Source: Siderastrea radians
Taxonomy: Eukaryota; Cnidaria; Anthozoa; Scleractinia; Rhizangiidae
Direction: 5' to 3'
Assembly (NCBI GenBank): GCA_964017195.1
Contig: OZ024894.1
Location: 33,535,184-33,599,183, forward strand
DNA: 64,000 bases
Made by a program: the position numbers and the translations under genes. Positions 47,486 through 58,703 of the stretch are shown here, piece by piece; the stretch's first letter is position 1, and the number at the start of each line of letters is the position of its first letter. The notes under the pieces were generated by a model, which saw nothing but the letters and a program-made list of their open reading frames with translations, was not told the origin of the DNA and did not search any database.

Positions 47486-47880
47486 TTGATAAGGTAAATT
47501 GGCCACAGTAAAGAGATTGAAAGCTGACGTTTCGAGCGTTAGCCCTTCGTCAGAGCGAATCAAGGAATTGTGGGTTGCACTTCGTTTATATGGAGAGTGG
47601 TGGAGCTACGCTATTGGTAGGAACATGGCAACGTGAAAAACAAGAATAAATTAGTTGAATGAAAAGCGTTCGTTGATACCGTGGGGATTAAGTGTGCCGA
47701 TTTGAAAAGTGAACTTTTGTTCTAGATTTTTACGGTTTTCCGTGTTACCCTTTTGTAGGGAAAGGACACAGATCGTCATGTGCTAGCTAGAATGATTAGG
47801 GAGATTGAAATGTCGGGCGACTGGTTTGGATGCCTCCTTGTCATTTCTTTCAACGTCTCGTAGGTGTTCGCGGCGTTCTC
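47486..47880 (-). mobile_element. Penelope-like element fragment, 3' end, minus strand
   Basis: Minus-strand frame from 47880: RREHLRDVERND, SKPVARHFNLPNHS, a stop, then KGNTENRKNLEQKF, FQIGTLNPHGINERFS and a stop near 47654. This is the C-terminal part of a Penelope GIY-YIG endonuclease. Its 3' UTR runs to about 47486 and includes a hammerhead-like motif. It abuts, head to head, a plus-strand fragment of the same family at about 47881. Confidence 0.75.
47523..47556 (-). ncRNA. Hammerhead ribozyme, second Penelope copy
   Basis: Minus strand: stem I GCU (47554-47556), CUGACGA (47547-47553; the core allows any base at the fifth position), stem II GGGC-UAAC-GCUC, GAAA (47530-47533), C, GUC (47526-47528), AGC (47523-47525) pairing with GCU. 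Stem III is again minimal. A shorter stem I than the 17.9-kb copy makes self-cleavage less certain. Confidence 0.6.
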
Positions 47881-47883
47881 TCA

Positions 47884-48243
47884 ATTTCTTAGACTTCGAT
47901 GTTTACGTAGTGATGACTCCGATTTTTCCAACAAATCAGAGGAAATGCGCCATTTCTTCAAGAAGCGCGGCTTTCCTGATTCTGTTGTCAACACGGCGCA
48001 ACACCTTGCTCAACAGATTGATCGACAGTCAGCACTGCAAACGTCACAGAGGGAAAAGAACGAGAGAATTCCATTTACACTCACTAACCATCCACATAGC
48101 TTGGCAGCCAAAAACATCATTTTAAAGAACTTTAAGTTACTCCAAAGTGACAATGAAACAGGAAGAATCTTTTCACAGCCCCCATTGATTTCATTCAAAC
48201 GCGACAAAAACATAGGGAACTTTCTAGTTAGAGGTGTACGTAA
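47884..48243 (+). pseudogene. Penelope RT C-terminus and connector
   Basis: An open frame of about 120 codons with FKKRGFPDSVVNTAQHLAQQ, IPFTLTNHPHSLA, ILKNFKLLQSDNETGRIFSQ and LISFKRDKNIGNF, the stretch that joins the RT to the GIY-YIG domain in Penelope polyproteins. It lacks the RT palm and is cut by a MITE at 48244. Confidence 0.75.
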
Positions 48244-49061
48244 AGCCTTTTTCCCACATACACGAATTTTCGTACGGTCGACCACGATTTTGGAATTTTT
48301 AAAAATCGTGGTCTACCCTGGCAATTTGCGCGCGAAATTTTAAGGTCACTCGAGTGCCACGTCTTGTGAAGAAGGTAATAAGACGCTAGCAAGACGACGT
48401 CATGATGTGGTACAGTAATTATACGGCATTACCACGGCATTGCTGCGAATGACTTGGGTACAGTTACGATATCATTATGATTGGTCACGGCGTACAACGA
48501 ATAAGGAAGAGGGTGCTACTACTACAGTACGGCTTCACTACGATGTGCCAAGAGGCCAGTGTCACTTTTCCCATGATCCATGTAGTCACGTGGTACAAAC
48601 AGGAAGTGAACAGGGTTTTTGATCAGGAAGTGAATTTGGTTCTTGTTGACGTCTTGCCAGTATCTTGCTAGATCGAGCTGGGTCGTCGAACCATCGAAGT
48701 GGCATCGTCCTGGCATCTTGGCGTAGTCTTGGCTTGCCGTCGGTGAGGTGTCCAATGTACTTGATCACGAATCACCAAGATGCTGTTGCGGTCGACCACG
48801 GCAACGTTACGGTGGTATTACGATGCTACTACGAAGGTGTTACGTTTGTATAAGAATTTGTTTGTGCTACGATGCACCACGATTTTTTTGGACATGTCCA
48901 AAAGCATCGTGGTCCTTTCAGGTGTCGTCACGGTCCACTAAGGCGCACCACGAATTGCTACGGTCGACCTCGAATTTCGTCCCGACGCCACTGCGATTTT
49001 TAAAAATTCCAAAACCGTGATCGACCGTATGAAAATTCGTGTATGTGGGAAAGGGGCTTAA
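48241..49061. mobile_element. 815-bp MITE with TAA duplication, inserted in Penelope element
   Basis: The element (48244-49058) has TIRs of about 64 bp (cccacatacacgaattttc, cggtcgaccacgattttgg and tttttaaaaatcg at the left; inverse at right). TAA flanks it (48241-48243, 49059-49061). Removing the insert and one TAA lets the Penelope frame continue without a shift, which confirms the boundaries. The interior is rich in cacga/tacga phrases and has no convincing ORF. Confidence 0.8.
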
Positions 49062-49304
49062 ATCTGATGATCAACCGAGTACTTTTAAATGCGCGCGCAA
49101 ACGATGCAACACTTAACAGAACCCAAGCGATCGATTAAAATCACTAATCGTTTTACAGCAACCTCCGCAAATGTTGTCTATTGCATAACATGCAGTTTAT
49201 GCAAAAAGATATATATTGGTGAAACAGGGAGAAGACTAGGCCACCGTTTCCGTGAACTTCTACGAGACGCTCCCTTGTTTTCCATGTTCCTACCACTAGC
49301 GTAG
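49059..49304 (+). pseudogene. Penelope GIY-YIG domain, truncated
   Basis: Carries FKCARKRCNT, then NVVYCITCSLCKKIYIGET and GRRLGHRFREL: the GIY-YIG half-motifs with an intervening CxxC pair and the catalytic Arg helix. The frame then runs into 3' UTR sequence, so the second half of the nuclease (as preserved in the 47.7-kb inverted copy) is missing. Confidence 0.75.
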
Positions 49305-49699
49305 GTCCACCACTCTCCATATAAACGAAATGCAACCCAAAATTCCTTGATTCGTTCGGACGACGGGCTAACGCTCGAAACGTCGACTTTCAATCTCTTC
49401 ACAGTGGCCAATTTACCTCTTTTCACTAAATGAACTATATTTCCTGAAATGCGCCAATTCCACTCACAATTTACTCACGCCAGAATAAATCAATAGTGAA
49501 AAAAAATTATACTCCAAAAAAGTTCCATCTTTCCCAACGTTTGTAACCATAAAACGGCAATATTTTGAGCTTCTTGCACAAGAAATCGAATGTCGGTATT
49601 CGTCCGCCGACGCAATTTTCCCTTTCGTAAACGGTCGTTGCCATTTTTAAGACACTTAGAAAATTTTTTAACTATTATTGAAAGTTTTTCTACTAAAAA

Positions 49700-49790
49700 G
49701 AAAGACATTCACAACCCAGATTCGAACCCGGTCCTTTCATATCCTAATCTCTCTCCCTTACCACTACACTACCACGCCAATCCGCCACAA
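49700..49790 (-). mobile_element. tRNA-derived SINE head
   Basis: Minus strand box A tagtgtagtggtaag (49757-49771) and box B gggttcgaatc (49719-49729) have tRNA-like spacing. There is no acceptor stem, so this is a SINE promoter remnant and not a tRNA gene. Confidence 0.55.
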
Positions 49791-50082
49791 TTCCGAAAAA
49801 TTAAAGTATATACTGTCTTTCATAACTGATACATCTAAAATAAGTGACCCTAGCCCTTTCCCGGACTTTTAACGTAAATTCAACTTGGGCTTCAATTTTG
49901 TTCTTTCTAAGACTATTCCAAAGTTTATTTGTTGCCTTATTGTACATTAATCCAGAGCATATATTACTTCTACCATGACTAAAGGCTTGGTTACCAATGA
50001 TGGCATCGACCGTCAAAAATGGCAACGACCGTTTACGAAAGGGAAATAGGCTCCGCCGACCTCTGCGCACAAATATATTTAT

Positions 50083-50229
50083 ATTATTTGCCGGCCGGGA
50101 GGTCCGTATTGAGAAAAACTGTGCCAGAGGTCTTGAGTACGGCCCGAGGCCGCAGGCCGAGGGCCGTGCTCAAGACCGAGGGCACAGTTTTTCTCAATAC
50201 GGACCGACCAAGGCCGGCAAATAATATTT
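50083..50229. mobile_element. Foldback MITE
   Basis: Arms atttgccggcc...ccgtattgagaaaaactgtg and the inverse cacagtttttctcaatacgg...ggccggcaaat surround ggccgcaggccgagggcc. About 140 bp, near-perfect hairpin, no ORF. Confidence 0.75.
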
Positions 50230-50760
50230 TAATTTTTTTCTTGTTGTTTTTCAAAAGTTAAACGTGTCTTGTTGTTTTCGGAAAGCAACGTTTTGCAAGC
50301 GCGCGTAAAATGAACCATGAAACGAAGCCGTTTGTGACACCAGAGCAGCAAAATACGCTTTTTTACTCTGTTAAAACTCAGAAATCACAGGAAGCAATAT
50401 AACTAAAAGAAACCCCTTTATTTTCCCAAATTTCGATACATGTAGCTAACTCCTGCTCGATTTACTCAAATGTTTGTCGAAAGGGAAGAGGCGATTTACA
50501 TTGTACAACCTTCGGTATTTTAACAAGAAATTTTGGAAAGAAAGTTTTTAACGACAATGTACAAAAAATTTCAGAATTCTAAGTTTCGGAGAACGTTTTA
50601 AAGATTTTAAAGGTTTTAAAAACCCATTACAAATTTTTTGTTATTGCCGCAGAGACCGTTCCGTTGACCGCGGTCAAGATCGGAAAATTCCGCCCGCTCC
50701 CGGAACCAATCAGATTGCAGGATTTGGTTCATCTTGCCCGCTCACGCGCTGAGAAAAAAA

Positions 50761-50985
50761 TAAATGCAAATATGCCAATCTAATCTGGCTGTTCTCTTCG
50801 TATTGGACAATTCGCACACTAGCGCAGACATCACAAAATCTACTGTGTCGGAATTTGCGCTTGCTTACCTTTCACACCTCCCAGACATAGTAGATTTTGT
50901 CATGTCCACGCTATTGTGCGAATTGTCCAATAAGAAGAGAACAACTTCATTAGATTAACATATTTGCATATATTTGTGCGTAGAG
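50761..50985. mobile_element. Foldback MITE with 60-80 bp arms
   Basis: attggacaattcgcacacta, then agcg, ..acatcacaaaatctac at 50803-50848 recurs inverted at 50890-50935; the pairing extends outward to gcaaatatgccaatctaat / attagattaacatatttgc. The 64-codon ORF across it is a by-product. Confidence 0.7.
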
Positions 50986-51369
50986 GTCGGGGGACGAATA
51001 CCGAATACCGACATTTCATTTCTTGTGCAAGAAGCTCGAAATATTGCTGTTTTACGGTGACAAACGTTGGGAAATATGAAACTTTTCCGGCGTATAGTTG
51101 TTTTTTGTCTATGGATTCATTCTGGTTTGAGGAAATTGTGAATGGAAATGGCGTATTTCAAGACATATAGCTCATTTAATAAACAGACATTTGCTTGGTT
51201 CATAATTATAGGGCTCATTAGGAGGATAAATCAGGAGGACGCTTATTTTTGCTCGGAGAGCGAAACTTTGCCCCAAATAGCAAGCTAGCAAGAAACAAAC
51301 AAAGAAACGCTGTTAGTTTAATAGAATTGGCTCGATTTTCAGTCAAAACTAAAGCTTTGGCCACCTGTG

Positions 51370-51651
51370 TTACAATATGCAGACGATACAGCTGGTGTTT
51401 TAAGAGATGAAGAATGTTTGGGTACACTTTTAGAGCTCATAGTGTACGACAATTGTAAGGTTATAGCATGGAGAAACAAGTCCCTCGTTCAGTCTGAACG
51501 ATTCGTAGTTTTTTTTAAATATAAAAGCATTTCTCGTCAGTTTAGTCAATGCGTGTTGCTAAAGGATGAACATATGTATTTGTTTATTAAAAAGGAATGG
51601 CTTAATTTTGATAATATCGAACATGAAGAGAATGAGTTTAAGTTAAGTTAA
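51370..51651 (+). pseudogene. L1/Tx1-like LINE reverse transcriptase, right part
   Basis: Directly after the right end of the 4.2-kb transposon the frame reads LQYADDTAGVLRDEECLGTLLELI: the catalytic YADD of the RT palm and the following helix, fitting the break at 47171. The remaining 65 codons to the stop at 51651 do not look like the RT thumb, so a second rearrangement or decay follows. Confidence 0.7.
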
Positions 51652-53185
51652 ATGTCTTGTTTTTCGTTTATTGCTAATGCACCGTGAGGTCGCATTTTTT
51701 ATTAAAGGCAATATAATAATGTAGAACGAATTGGCTTGACATCGCCATCGTCGTTGTTGGTTTTATCTATTTAATTACAAATATTCACAGAGAATATGTG
51801 CATTTATTTGTAGGTTCTACTTATTCATTACTATGTTCTATATAGAGCATACCAGTGAGGCTTTCAAACAAAGGAAAACAAAGCCTCATCAGTATGATCT
51901 ATCTCATAGAGCATACTAGTAAATGCAGAAATTCCCTATGAATACTAATTTTACCTCACAATTTCCCTGTGCTTTAAAGCGCACGACACTTTAACCAAGA
52001 GTTTTTCAATGTGCATTACAATAGTTGAATTAAAAATGTCATTGAAACTTATAGGGCATCAACTATAAAAAAGAAAAGAATCGTAAACTATTTAGATGGG
52101 TACACCACCAGAGTGTACCCACCTAAATAGTTTTCTTCGCTTGATAGATTGGCTAGTTCCCCTGACATCCAACGAGAGTGTTTTTAGTTGAAGTGGTTCC
52201 GATCTGAGTGCAGCCATTTAGCGTAGAGGAATAAAGTAACAAATTGTAAGTTCCTACCTGCAACTCTTAAATTGCGGTGGAAAGCAAGCGACAACGTTGA
52301 CTGATCGATGGAAACGATTAAGTAGTTTATGAGAGAACTTTGACACCACTAAAGACAAAAATAACAGCAAGCAAAAGAAAACACACTGCACGCAATAAGC
52401 AGTTGAGCCATGAGAATCCTTTGCAGCTCGATCACTAGATAGATAATTCGATTTGTGTCCTGACTGAGACGATAGCTTTGCTAAGAGAACCCGAACGAAA
52501 GCCGACGGAAGAGATATCTATGTAAAACAGTTTCTTACACATTTAGGCTCCGGAAATAATTACTCCTAAAGACATTTTGTGGCATACATCGTTGTCCATT
52601 GATGTAAAGTTTATTGTGGATTAACTTCGCGTCTAGACCAATTTTTTTGGCGTCTCTAAAAATTGTAACAAGACGTTTTCTTTCGTCGACAGGTTCCTTA
52701 GGAAAGTCACGAGCAATCGCAAAATGTGTTCCTCGAAAATTTTATTGCTTTTGACAGAGCAAATTTTTTGTCCTTGTGAATAGTAAAGTTAGCGATAACT
52801 GTTCTTGGTTTCCCTTCAGAGGTTTTCCAACTCGATGAACACGTTCGAACGAGACGTCATTAGGGTTAGCTACGGTGGAGCGCCGAGAAGTACATCCGTC
52901 TTCGCTTAGAGCTGGGCCCAGTCTCTTCGTGGCAATATTTGTTTTAAGAGTATCAAATTTCCAAGGGGCAACTATCTAACCTTTAGGAGATGTAGCTTCG
53001 TTTATATTTGCATTTTATTTTTACTTGACTCTTAAATCTTGTAACATCCAATGTAGTGATAGATGTAAAGTGTGACAATCCTGTACTAATAGAGTCATTG
53101 TTTTAAAAAAAGCCATCTATCAACCAAGCGGCTTGTTAATACTACACCCTGCGTTGCATAATTAGTAATGTTAGAGGAAGTTATC
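51652..53185. other. Spacer before GPCR4, no gene seen
   Basis: Small hairpins at about 51843-51930 (tagagcatacyagt arms) and 52088-52135 (aaactatttag...ctaaatagttt). No ORF with support. Confidence 0.45.
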
Positions 53186-54101
53186 CTACTTTCGGCAACG
53201 TAGCAGTTTTAGAAACTCTTTCCTCATGGCTTTATTCATGACGCCATATATAATCGGGTTGATCCACAAACTACAAGCAGTAGCCAATGCCGTACATGAT
53301 TCCCATAACGACGGTACAGTAAGTTGAAGAGCTTTTTGTAAGAACGTTACAACTGTCCCGGGAATCCAACAAATACAATATGCAAAAACTGAAGCGAGAA
53401 GAACTCGAGATACTTGAACCTCGTGTGCTCTCTCGGTTCCTCGAATGTTTTCTTCTTGCAGTGACGGAATGACAGCAGAATTGTTCAGTCTAATGGCGCG
53501 ATAAACGCGTCCGTAACAAAACAGAATCACGCACATTGAAATGGCAAAAAAATGCAGTTCCTAGCGTGAAAGCCAACATTTTCTCCTACACTTGTAACCT
53601 GACAGAATGTATAGTGGGGGTGCCATTGGAATTTTACACTGACCACAAAAAATTTGCTGTCAAACAAGAAATAAGGATAAATAGCCTCACGAAGAAGATT
53701 GAAAAGACGGTTTTCTTTCTTGTGAATAGAGCTGGATAATACTGTGGTTTCACAATACAAAAGTAGCGATTAACGGCTGTTAGCGCCAAAATGCCAGTCG
53801 ACCCTAGAGCCCAAATGTAAAGAAGAAAACCGTGAAATTGACAGAAGTTGAAACCAAACGGCCACTTGCGTAAGCCTGACGCGACTGCGCTAAAAGAATA
53901 TCCACACACAGTTGTAATCAGGTCTGTTATTGCCAAAGAAAACACGTAGAAATTAGTGGTTGTTCGTAATCTCCTGTTTCGGTGGAAAGCAAGGCAAACT
54001 AGCGAGTTTCCAGCGATTGACAAAACCGACGATAGAAACAAAATGAAGGTATGTATGGTGACCGCTGGTACTTCTCTTGTATCTTCACTGGTTTGAATCA
54101 T
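53186..54101 (-). pseudogene. Class A GPCR, copy 4, frameshifted
   Basis: The start MIQTSEDTREVP aligns with GPCR1/2. The first frame covers TM1-TM4 with GNS, AITD, the ECL1 Cys and NRY. It shifts near 53640 (after TANFLWSV), continues with KFQWHPHYTFCQVTS (ECL2 Cys), shifts again within a T7 run at about 53548-53554, and the last frame from 53536 gives TM5-TM7 with CWIP, NPIIY and RKEFLKLLRC. All seven segments are present and only indels break the frame, so inactivation looks recent. A sequencing error in the homopolymer is possible for one indel but not likely for all. Closest to GPCR2. Its upstream region is interrupted by a DIRS element. Confidence 0.88.
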
Positions 54102-54453
54102 GTATATATGCCTTCTACAGTTGAATCACAATTTTGGTTGTATTCAGTTATTTGTTGTTTTAGCTTGCGCTGCCTCTGTATCCAATGCAATAATTGCCGC
54201 AAGTGTTAACATCGTCGATTTCGATTCTACCTCGTTACCATGCCAGGAGATCTCATGAGATTGCTTGCGCATGCGCATGATCAGTGCTTTGTATGCTTCG
54301 ATCAGAGGAAGACGACATTGAATATTTTGGCTGCAAAATAGGTTTTTTTTTTCCTTCAGTTCACAGTATTACAACCCCTACTGCAGCAAAAAACACGAAG
54401 GGTCGTGGTTTAAGTACCTTGACACCTTTTTTATCTCGTATTTACTTGTTGGA

Positions 54454-55923
54454 GTGGGAAAAAATCGACAACAGAACGACGCCGCTCACAGCAAGCACAT
54501 GGTGAATTCTGTGAGTTCGAAAAACTCCACTCTGTCAAATCTCGAAGAGAATCTCTTCAGTAGGATGGATGAGAATACTAGTCTCCTAAGTGAGACAACA
54601 ACCAGACAGCGAACTGCTGAACACCAGGTAAATGACGAGATTATTTATGAAGCGGTCACTGGTGATGGCGCCAAAACCGCCATTGAATGCGTCACGGCCG
54701 ATTTTCATCGTCGCGTTTCCCCTTCGGTGGAAAAGAAGAGGGGAGAAGTCAAGGCAGCCGTTGCAGAAAATAGACCAAAACAGGTCTTGACTCAGTCAGG
54801 AAAAACGGCAAATAAGCCAACGAATAAGAAAGGCGCTAAAGTCGCCCCCATCACGAGTCCAACGCAGAAAACTGTTCGCACATAAAAAGGCAGGAAAACT
54901 GCAAGAGCATAGACATCATCTACTGCACAAACTGTTAACATGACACAGTTATCAGATATTTTACAATCGTCGCTTTCCACTGTTTTCTCTGGATTAACAG
55001 AGTCAATGAAGACAGGCTTTGCCGATTTAGGAAAGCTGATACAGGACACAAGAACAACTGAAGACAAGGAGATCGGTTCTGAGTCCAAGCTCTCGGACGA
55101 TGAAGGCTCTGACAAAAACGAGCCCGACGAGCCATCAGCAAAACGTCAGAAAACAGCCGACTCTAACCCGGCTATAATCGAGAAGCTCACAAAAGATCTT
55201 GCTCTTGAGGATGAGAAAGGACCAGACATCGATACACAATTGGCAGGGTTTGTGCACAAACTTCTTCGTGAAGCAAAACCAAATGAAACAAAACTAAACG
55301 AGCTCAAGAAGTAGTATATCCCTCCAAGCAATTGTGAAAGTCTGTCTGAAACAAGAGTGAACTCTAATATTTGCAACAACCTAGGCGAAACAGCAAGATC
55401 AAATGATCTGAAACTTCAAAAGGTCCAAAAATATCTTATCAAAGGTTTGACTGCTGTTGTTACAGTCATTGATTCACTCATTAAAGACGAGCCAAACTCG
55501 TCCAAAGAGGATAACATTGGAAAATTAATGGATGCTGTTATTCTGTTAGCTAATGCTAATACTGAAGTGAATTTGCGTCGGAGAGAAAGGCTCAAGCCTG
55601 AATTACATCCAAGTTATCGGCATTTGTGCAATCCTTCTAACACCATAACTTCCCAATTATTTGGGGACGACCTCCCAAAAGCTGTCAAGGACATTGCCGA
55701 AGCTAATAGGATAAGTTCCAAGATACATGGTGATAGGAGATCAGCAGACAGAAGGGACAAGAGGCAAAGATCAAGGCATTTTGCAGGCTCCAACAGCCGT
55801 ACTCCTTACAGATCAATTTCTTACTATACATCAGGGTCAAAAAACTACCATCGCCCCCCTTTCTCGAACAGGAAAGAGGGGGCCAAGAAGAGGCAGCAAC
55901 AGCAACAGGAGAAAACCCAGTGA
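54454..55923 (+). pseudogene. DIRS Gag-like protein, interrupted by stops
   Basis: Three open stretches (54454-54885, 54940-55314, 55357-55923) are all in the same frame, separated by stop codons, which suggests one original Gag of roughly 450 codons or more. The last part reads YIPPSNCESL..., ARSNDLKLQKVQKYLIKGLTAV, then helices and a basic Arg/Gln-rich tail (RRSADRRDKRQRSRH ... KKRQQQQQ). This is the DIRS Gag pattern (LQKxQKxLxKGL). It would package RNA; no zinc knuckle is seen. Confidence 0.7.
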
Positions 55924-55929
55924 AGGAAC

Positions 55930-57427
55930 CTTTATCTAAATCACCACCTGAAAAAGATCAGGTGAGTTTAACTACATTTCAAGCTACTGTGATAGCTGGC
56001 AGAACAAAATATTTTATTCCTGCTTGGCAGGAGATCACTGCAGACAAGCAAATACTGGAGATGGTACAGGGCTGCCTATTGAATTCATAAGTATGCCAAA
56101 GCAACTCTCCAGTGCTTATCCATTTTCACATAACCCCGTTGAACGAGAAATTATAAGCAAACAGGTTGACAAGCTTCTAACTAAAGGGGTTATTGAAGAT
56201 ACCACCCATTTAGAGGGTGAATTCATTTCTAGTATATTTGTTAGGAAAAAGAAAGACAACACTTACAGAGTGATTTTAAATCTTAAAGATTTAAATTACA
56301 ACATTGAAAAGAAACATTTTAAGATGGATACTTTCTTATCTGCAGTGAATCTTGTCAAGCAAAACTGCTACATGGCATCTGTTGATTTGCGGGATGCCTA
56401 CTATACAATCCCGATAAGTATAAAATACAGAAAATATTTAAGATTTGAATGGCAAGGGAAACTATACCAATACACTTGCTTGCCAAATGGGTTGTCATCT
56501 GCCCCTCGATCCTTTACAAAGATCCTAAAACCAGTTTACAACTCACTTCGCAGTAAAGGCCATGTTAACGTTGGCTACATAGACGATTCATATCTCCAAG
56601 GAGATACCTATGAGGAATGTAAACACAATGTTCAGGATAGCGTGAATCTTTTTGAAAAATTGGGTTTTCTGCCTCATCCTGAAAAGTCAGTCTTTGAGCC
56701 CACTCAAATAATACCTTTTCTCGGTTTTGTAATAAACTCAGTCACCATGACAATAACTCTTACCCCTGAAAGGCTCTCAAAGTCAGCATGGCATGTAAAA
56801 AGCTGTTAGCTAAATCAGAATGCTCAATTGTAGAGGTGTCACAAGTGATAGGTCTACTGGTGGCCAGTTTACCAGCTGTTCAGTATGGGTCGCTACACTA
56901 CAGGCATCTTGAAATAGACAAGAACATTGCCCTTAAAATTGCTAAGGGAAATTGCCAGGACATAATGTGCTTATCCCCAGCTGCCAAAGCAGACCTGGGC
57001 TGGTGGGTAGACAATGTCTTGTAGTCCAATAATCCGATTTCACATGGTAAAATTGATATTGAAATTACATGTGATGCTTCCAAAAAAGGCTGGGGAGCAG
57101 TTTGCAATAAGATTAGTACCCAAGGCCTTTGGACTACTAGAGAGCAGTCAAAACACATTAATGAGTTGGAACTTCTTGCAATTAAGTTTACCCTGAAAGT
57201 TTTTTAATCACAGTTGTCTGGGAAACATGTGAAAGTCCTTTCTGATAACACTACAGCTGTCTGTTATATAAACTCCAAAGGTGGGACTAAATCTCCATCG
57301 TGCAACGACATCACCTGTGATATTAGGTCTTGGTGCATTAATAACAACACATGGCTAACTGCCGCACACATCCCTGGGGTCCAGAATAAGGATGCAGACC
57401 GAGAGAGTAGAATTTGTAAAGGATCCT
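55930..57427 (+). pseudogene. DIRS reverse transcriptase / RNase H
   Basis: The first frame gives IPAWQEITADKQILEMVQG, shifts near 56080, and then 56024-56809 carries the RT: SSIFVRKKKDNTYRVILNLK, MASVDLRDAYYTIPI (motif A Asp), CLPNGLSSAPRSFTK, YIDDSYL (catalytic DD). A frameshift near 56790 leads to the connector and RNase H: ITCDASKKGWGAV (first Asp), ELELLAIKF (Glu), LSDNTTAVCYIN (second Asp), and AAHIPGVQNKDADRESR. Two nonsense codons (57022, 57205) lie in this part. Motif content is typical of DIRS, whose RT/RH precedes a tyrosine recombinase. Confidence 0.88.
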
Positions 57428-58703
57428 AGTCACCCACAGTGCTTTGCGCGCATCGAGTGAGAAATCCGCCATTTTCTATGCCATCTAAAATCAGTATTTT
57501 TTCACAATGAATTGAAATCCGGCTACATCCACGCCAATACGGCCAGTTTGGGCCTTCATTTACTTTCTTGGCCTTAAAAAATTAATAGCGGTTACATCTG
57601 GCCGGTTATTTTGGTGTTGTTTGCTGTTTTTCTCGTGAAATGTGCCAGACAACCGCAGGACTCTTAGCGGTTTATGCTCTCCTTCGCGTGGCAGTACCAA
57701 AACAGTCAAGCTTATGAAAGAAACCATTATTCAAGGACCTTCTTGGTTATTGCACTAGTCAAGCAAAAGATATCCAATAGATTGAAATGCTGGTCAAGCT
57801 TATTCGCCGACATTTTACTTCATTACGGTGCGCGTTCTTCACGCGCTGAAATGTTTTGCTCTTCTAAATGTGACGACGGGACTCGCTCTGCAGTGCAGGT
57901 AGCGACGCTAAAGCGACAGCTTCAAAGCCTTCGATGCCTAAGAACAACACTTCAATTTTTTCCATAATCTAATCCCTGGAATTGCAGAAAAGGAGGAGAA
58001 AGAATGGTTTGCGAACAGAATCTTTGTAAATCAGATCTGTTAGCCGCAGTCGACACCTTAGCTAGCTGCAATACGTTTTGTTTTCATGGCAATATCATGT
58101 ATTTTGAAAATTGAAATGAATATCCATCCTGTGCGATGATAACAAAGAAAATAAAAGCCATTAACCAAAGAGTTTCTTCTATTTGAAAGGAATGTAAAAT
58201 GTTCTCGCTTTATCTAGCGTTAATTAAAACTAAATATAATGCGGTTCGGAGCGGTGGTCAGAGCGGCGTGATCGAGTGAGTTTTGGAAACATTTCTGCCC
58301 TCCGTGCATTCGCCTTTTGTGTTTTATGGTGATGGGAAAGTCAAGAATACCCAATTAAACAAGATTCCAAACCTTTGTGATTCTAGATTCGCTTGTAAAT
58401 CATATTCCGCGAGCACTCGCTGAATATAGTTTGCTTTTGGGTAGGCGGACTGCGAGGCTGGCCGGCTTACGAACACAAACATTCTTTGAGTTCTAGGTTT
58501 TTGGACAGCCGCCAAAATGCGCTGAAAATAATCGAAAGCCCTTTTACTGGCACCAAGACCAAAAACAAGGGAAGAAATTTCAGCTTCAGGCCACAATTTA
58601 TATTTTTACCAGTTGAGCTGTTGACGTTTTGTCACGTTCGACGAGTAATTTGATCGCAAATTTCAGATCAAAACAATAACAAAGGCGTGCCTGTCTAGGA
58701 TCC
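57420..58703. mobile_element. 1.27-kb insert with 8-bp direct repeats inside the DIRS element
   Basis: The sequence 57428-58695 is flanked by aggatcct on both sides (57420-57427, 58696-58703). It has no clear inverted ends, no poly(A) and no recognisable protein. 8-bp duplications are typical of hAT elements, but the missing TIRs leave the class open. Confidence 0.55.

Larger units (their letters stand above)
47881..49430 (+). mobile_element. Penelope-like element fragment, plus strand, interrupted
   Basis: Begins within the RT C-terminal region (LRLRCLRSDDSDFS) and runs through the connector (ERIPFTLT, LISFKRDKNIGNFLVRGV) to 48243. An 815-bp MITE interrupts it. After 49058 it continues with SDDQPSTFKCARKRC and the GIY-YIG start. 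The end of the endonuclease is deleted after about 49262 and the 3' UTR follows, with a degenerate hammerhead (49357-49384, core U changed to G) and the same tail as the inverted copy at 47486-47640. Confidence 0.8.
49510..51095. repeat. Inverted repeat pair inside the 4.2-kb transposon
   Basis: About 100 bp at 49520-49612 (cccaacgtttgtaacc, gagcttcttgcacaagaaat, atgtcggtattcgtc) recurs inverted at 50975-51085. A second inner pair (cgtaaacggtcgttgccattttt at about 49627-49649 and its complement at about 50014-50036) lies between. These may be the subterminal parts of a further nested element. Confidence 0.6.
47165..51376. mobile_element. 4.2-kb DNA transposon inserted in the LINE
   Basis: Ends at 47172 (cacaggtagccaaggcc...) and 51369 (...ttggccacctgtg) are inverted repeats. 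The similarity extends about 150-170 bp inward (gctatttggggcaa, tttgctctccgag on both). The 7-bp direct repeat ttacaat flanks it (47165-47171, 51370-51376), and the two halves of the LINE join across it. No transposase is visible; the interior is filled with Penelope fragments, a MITE, a SINE head and foldbacks. The superfamily is uncertain: hAT elements make 8-bp duplications and I can see only 7. Confidence 0.75.

Noticed and set aside
49700..49790. tRNA gene
   Set aside because: Boxes A and B are good but there is no acceptor stem or anticodon arm; treated as a SINE head.
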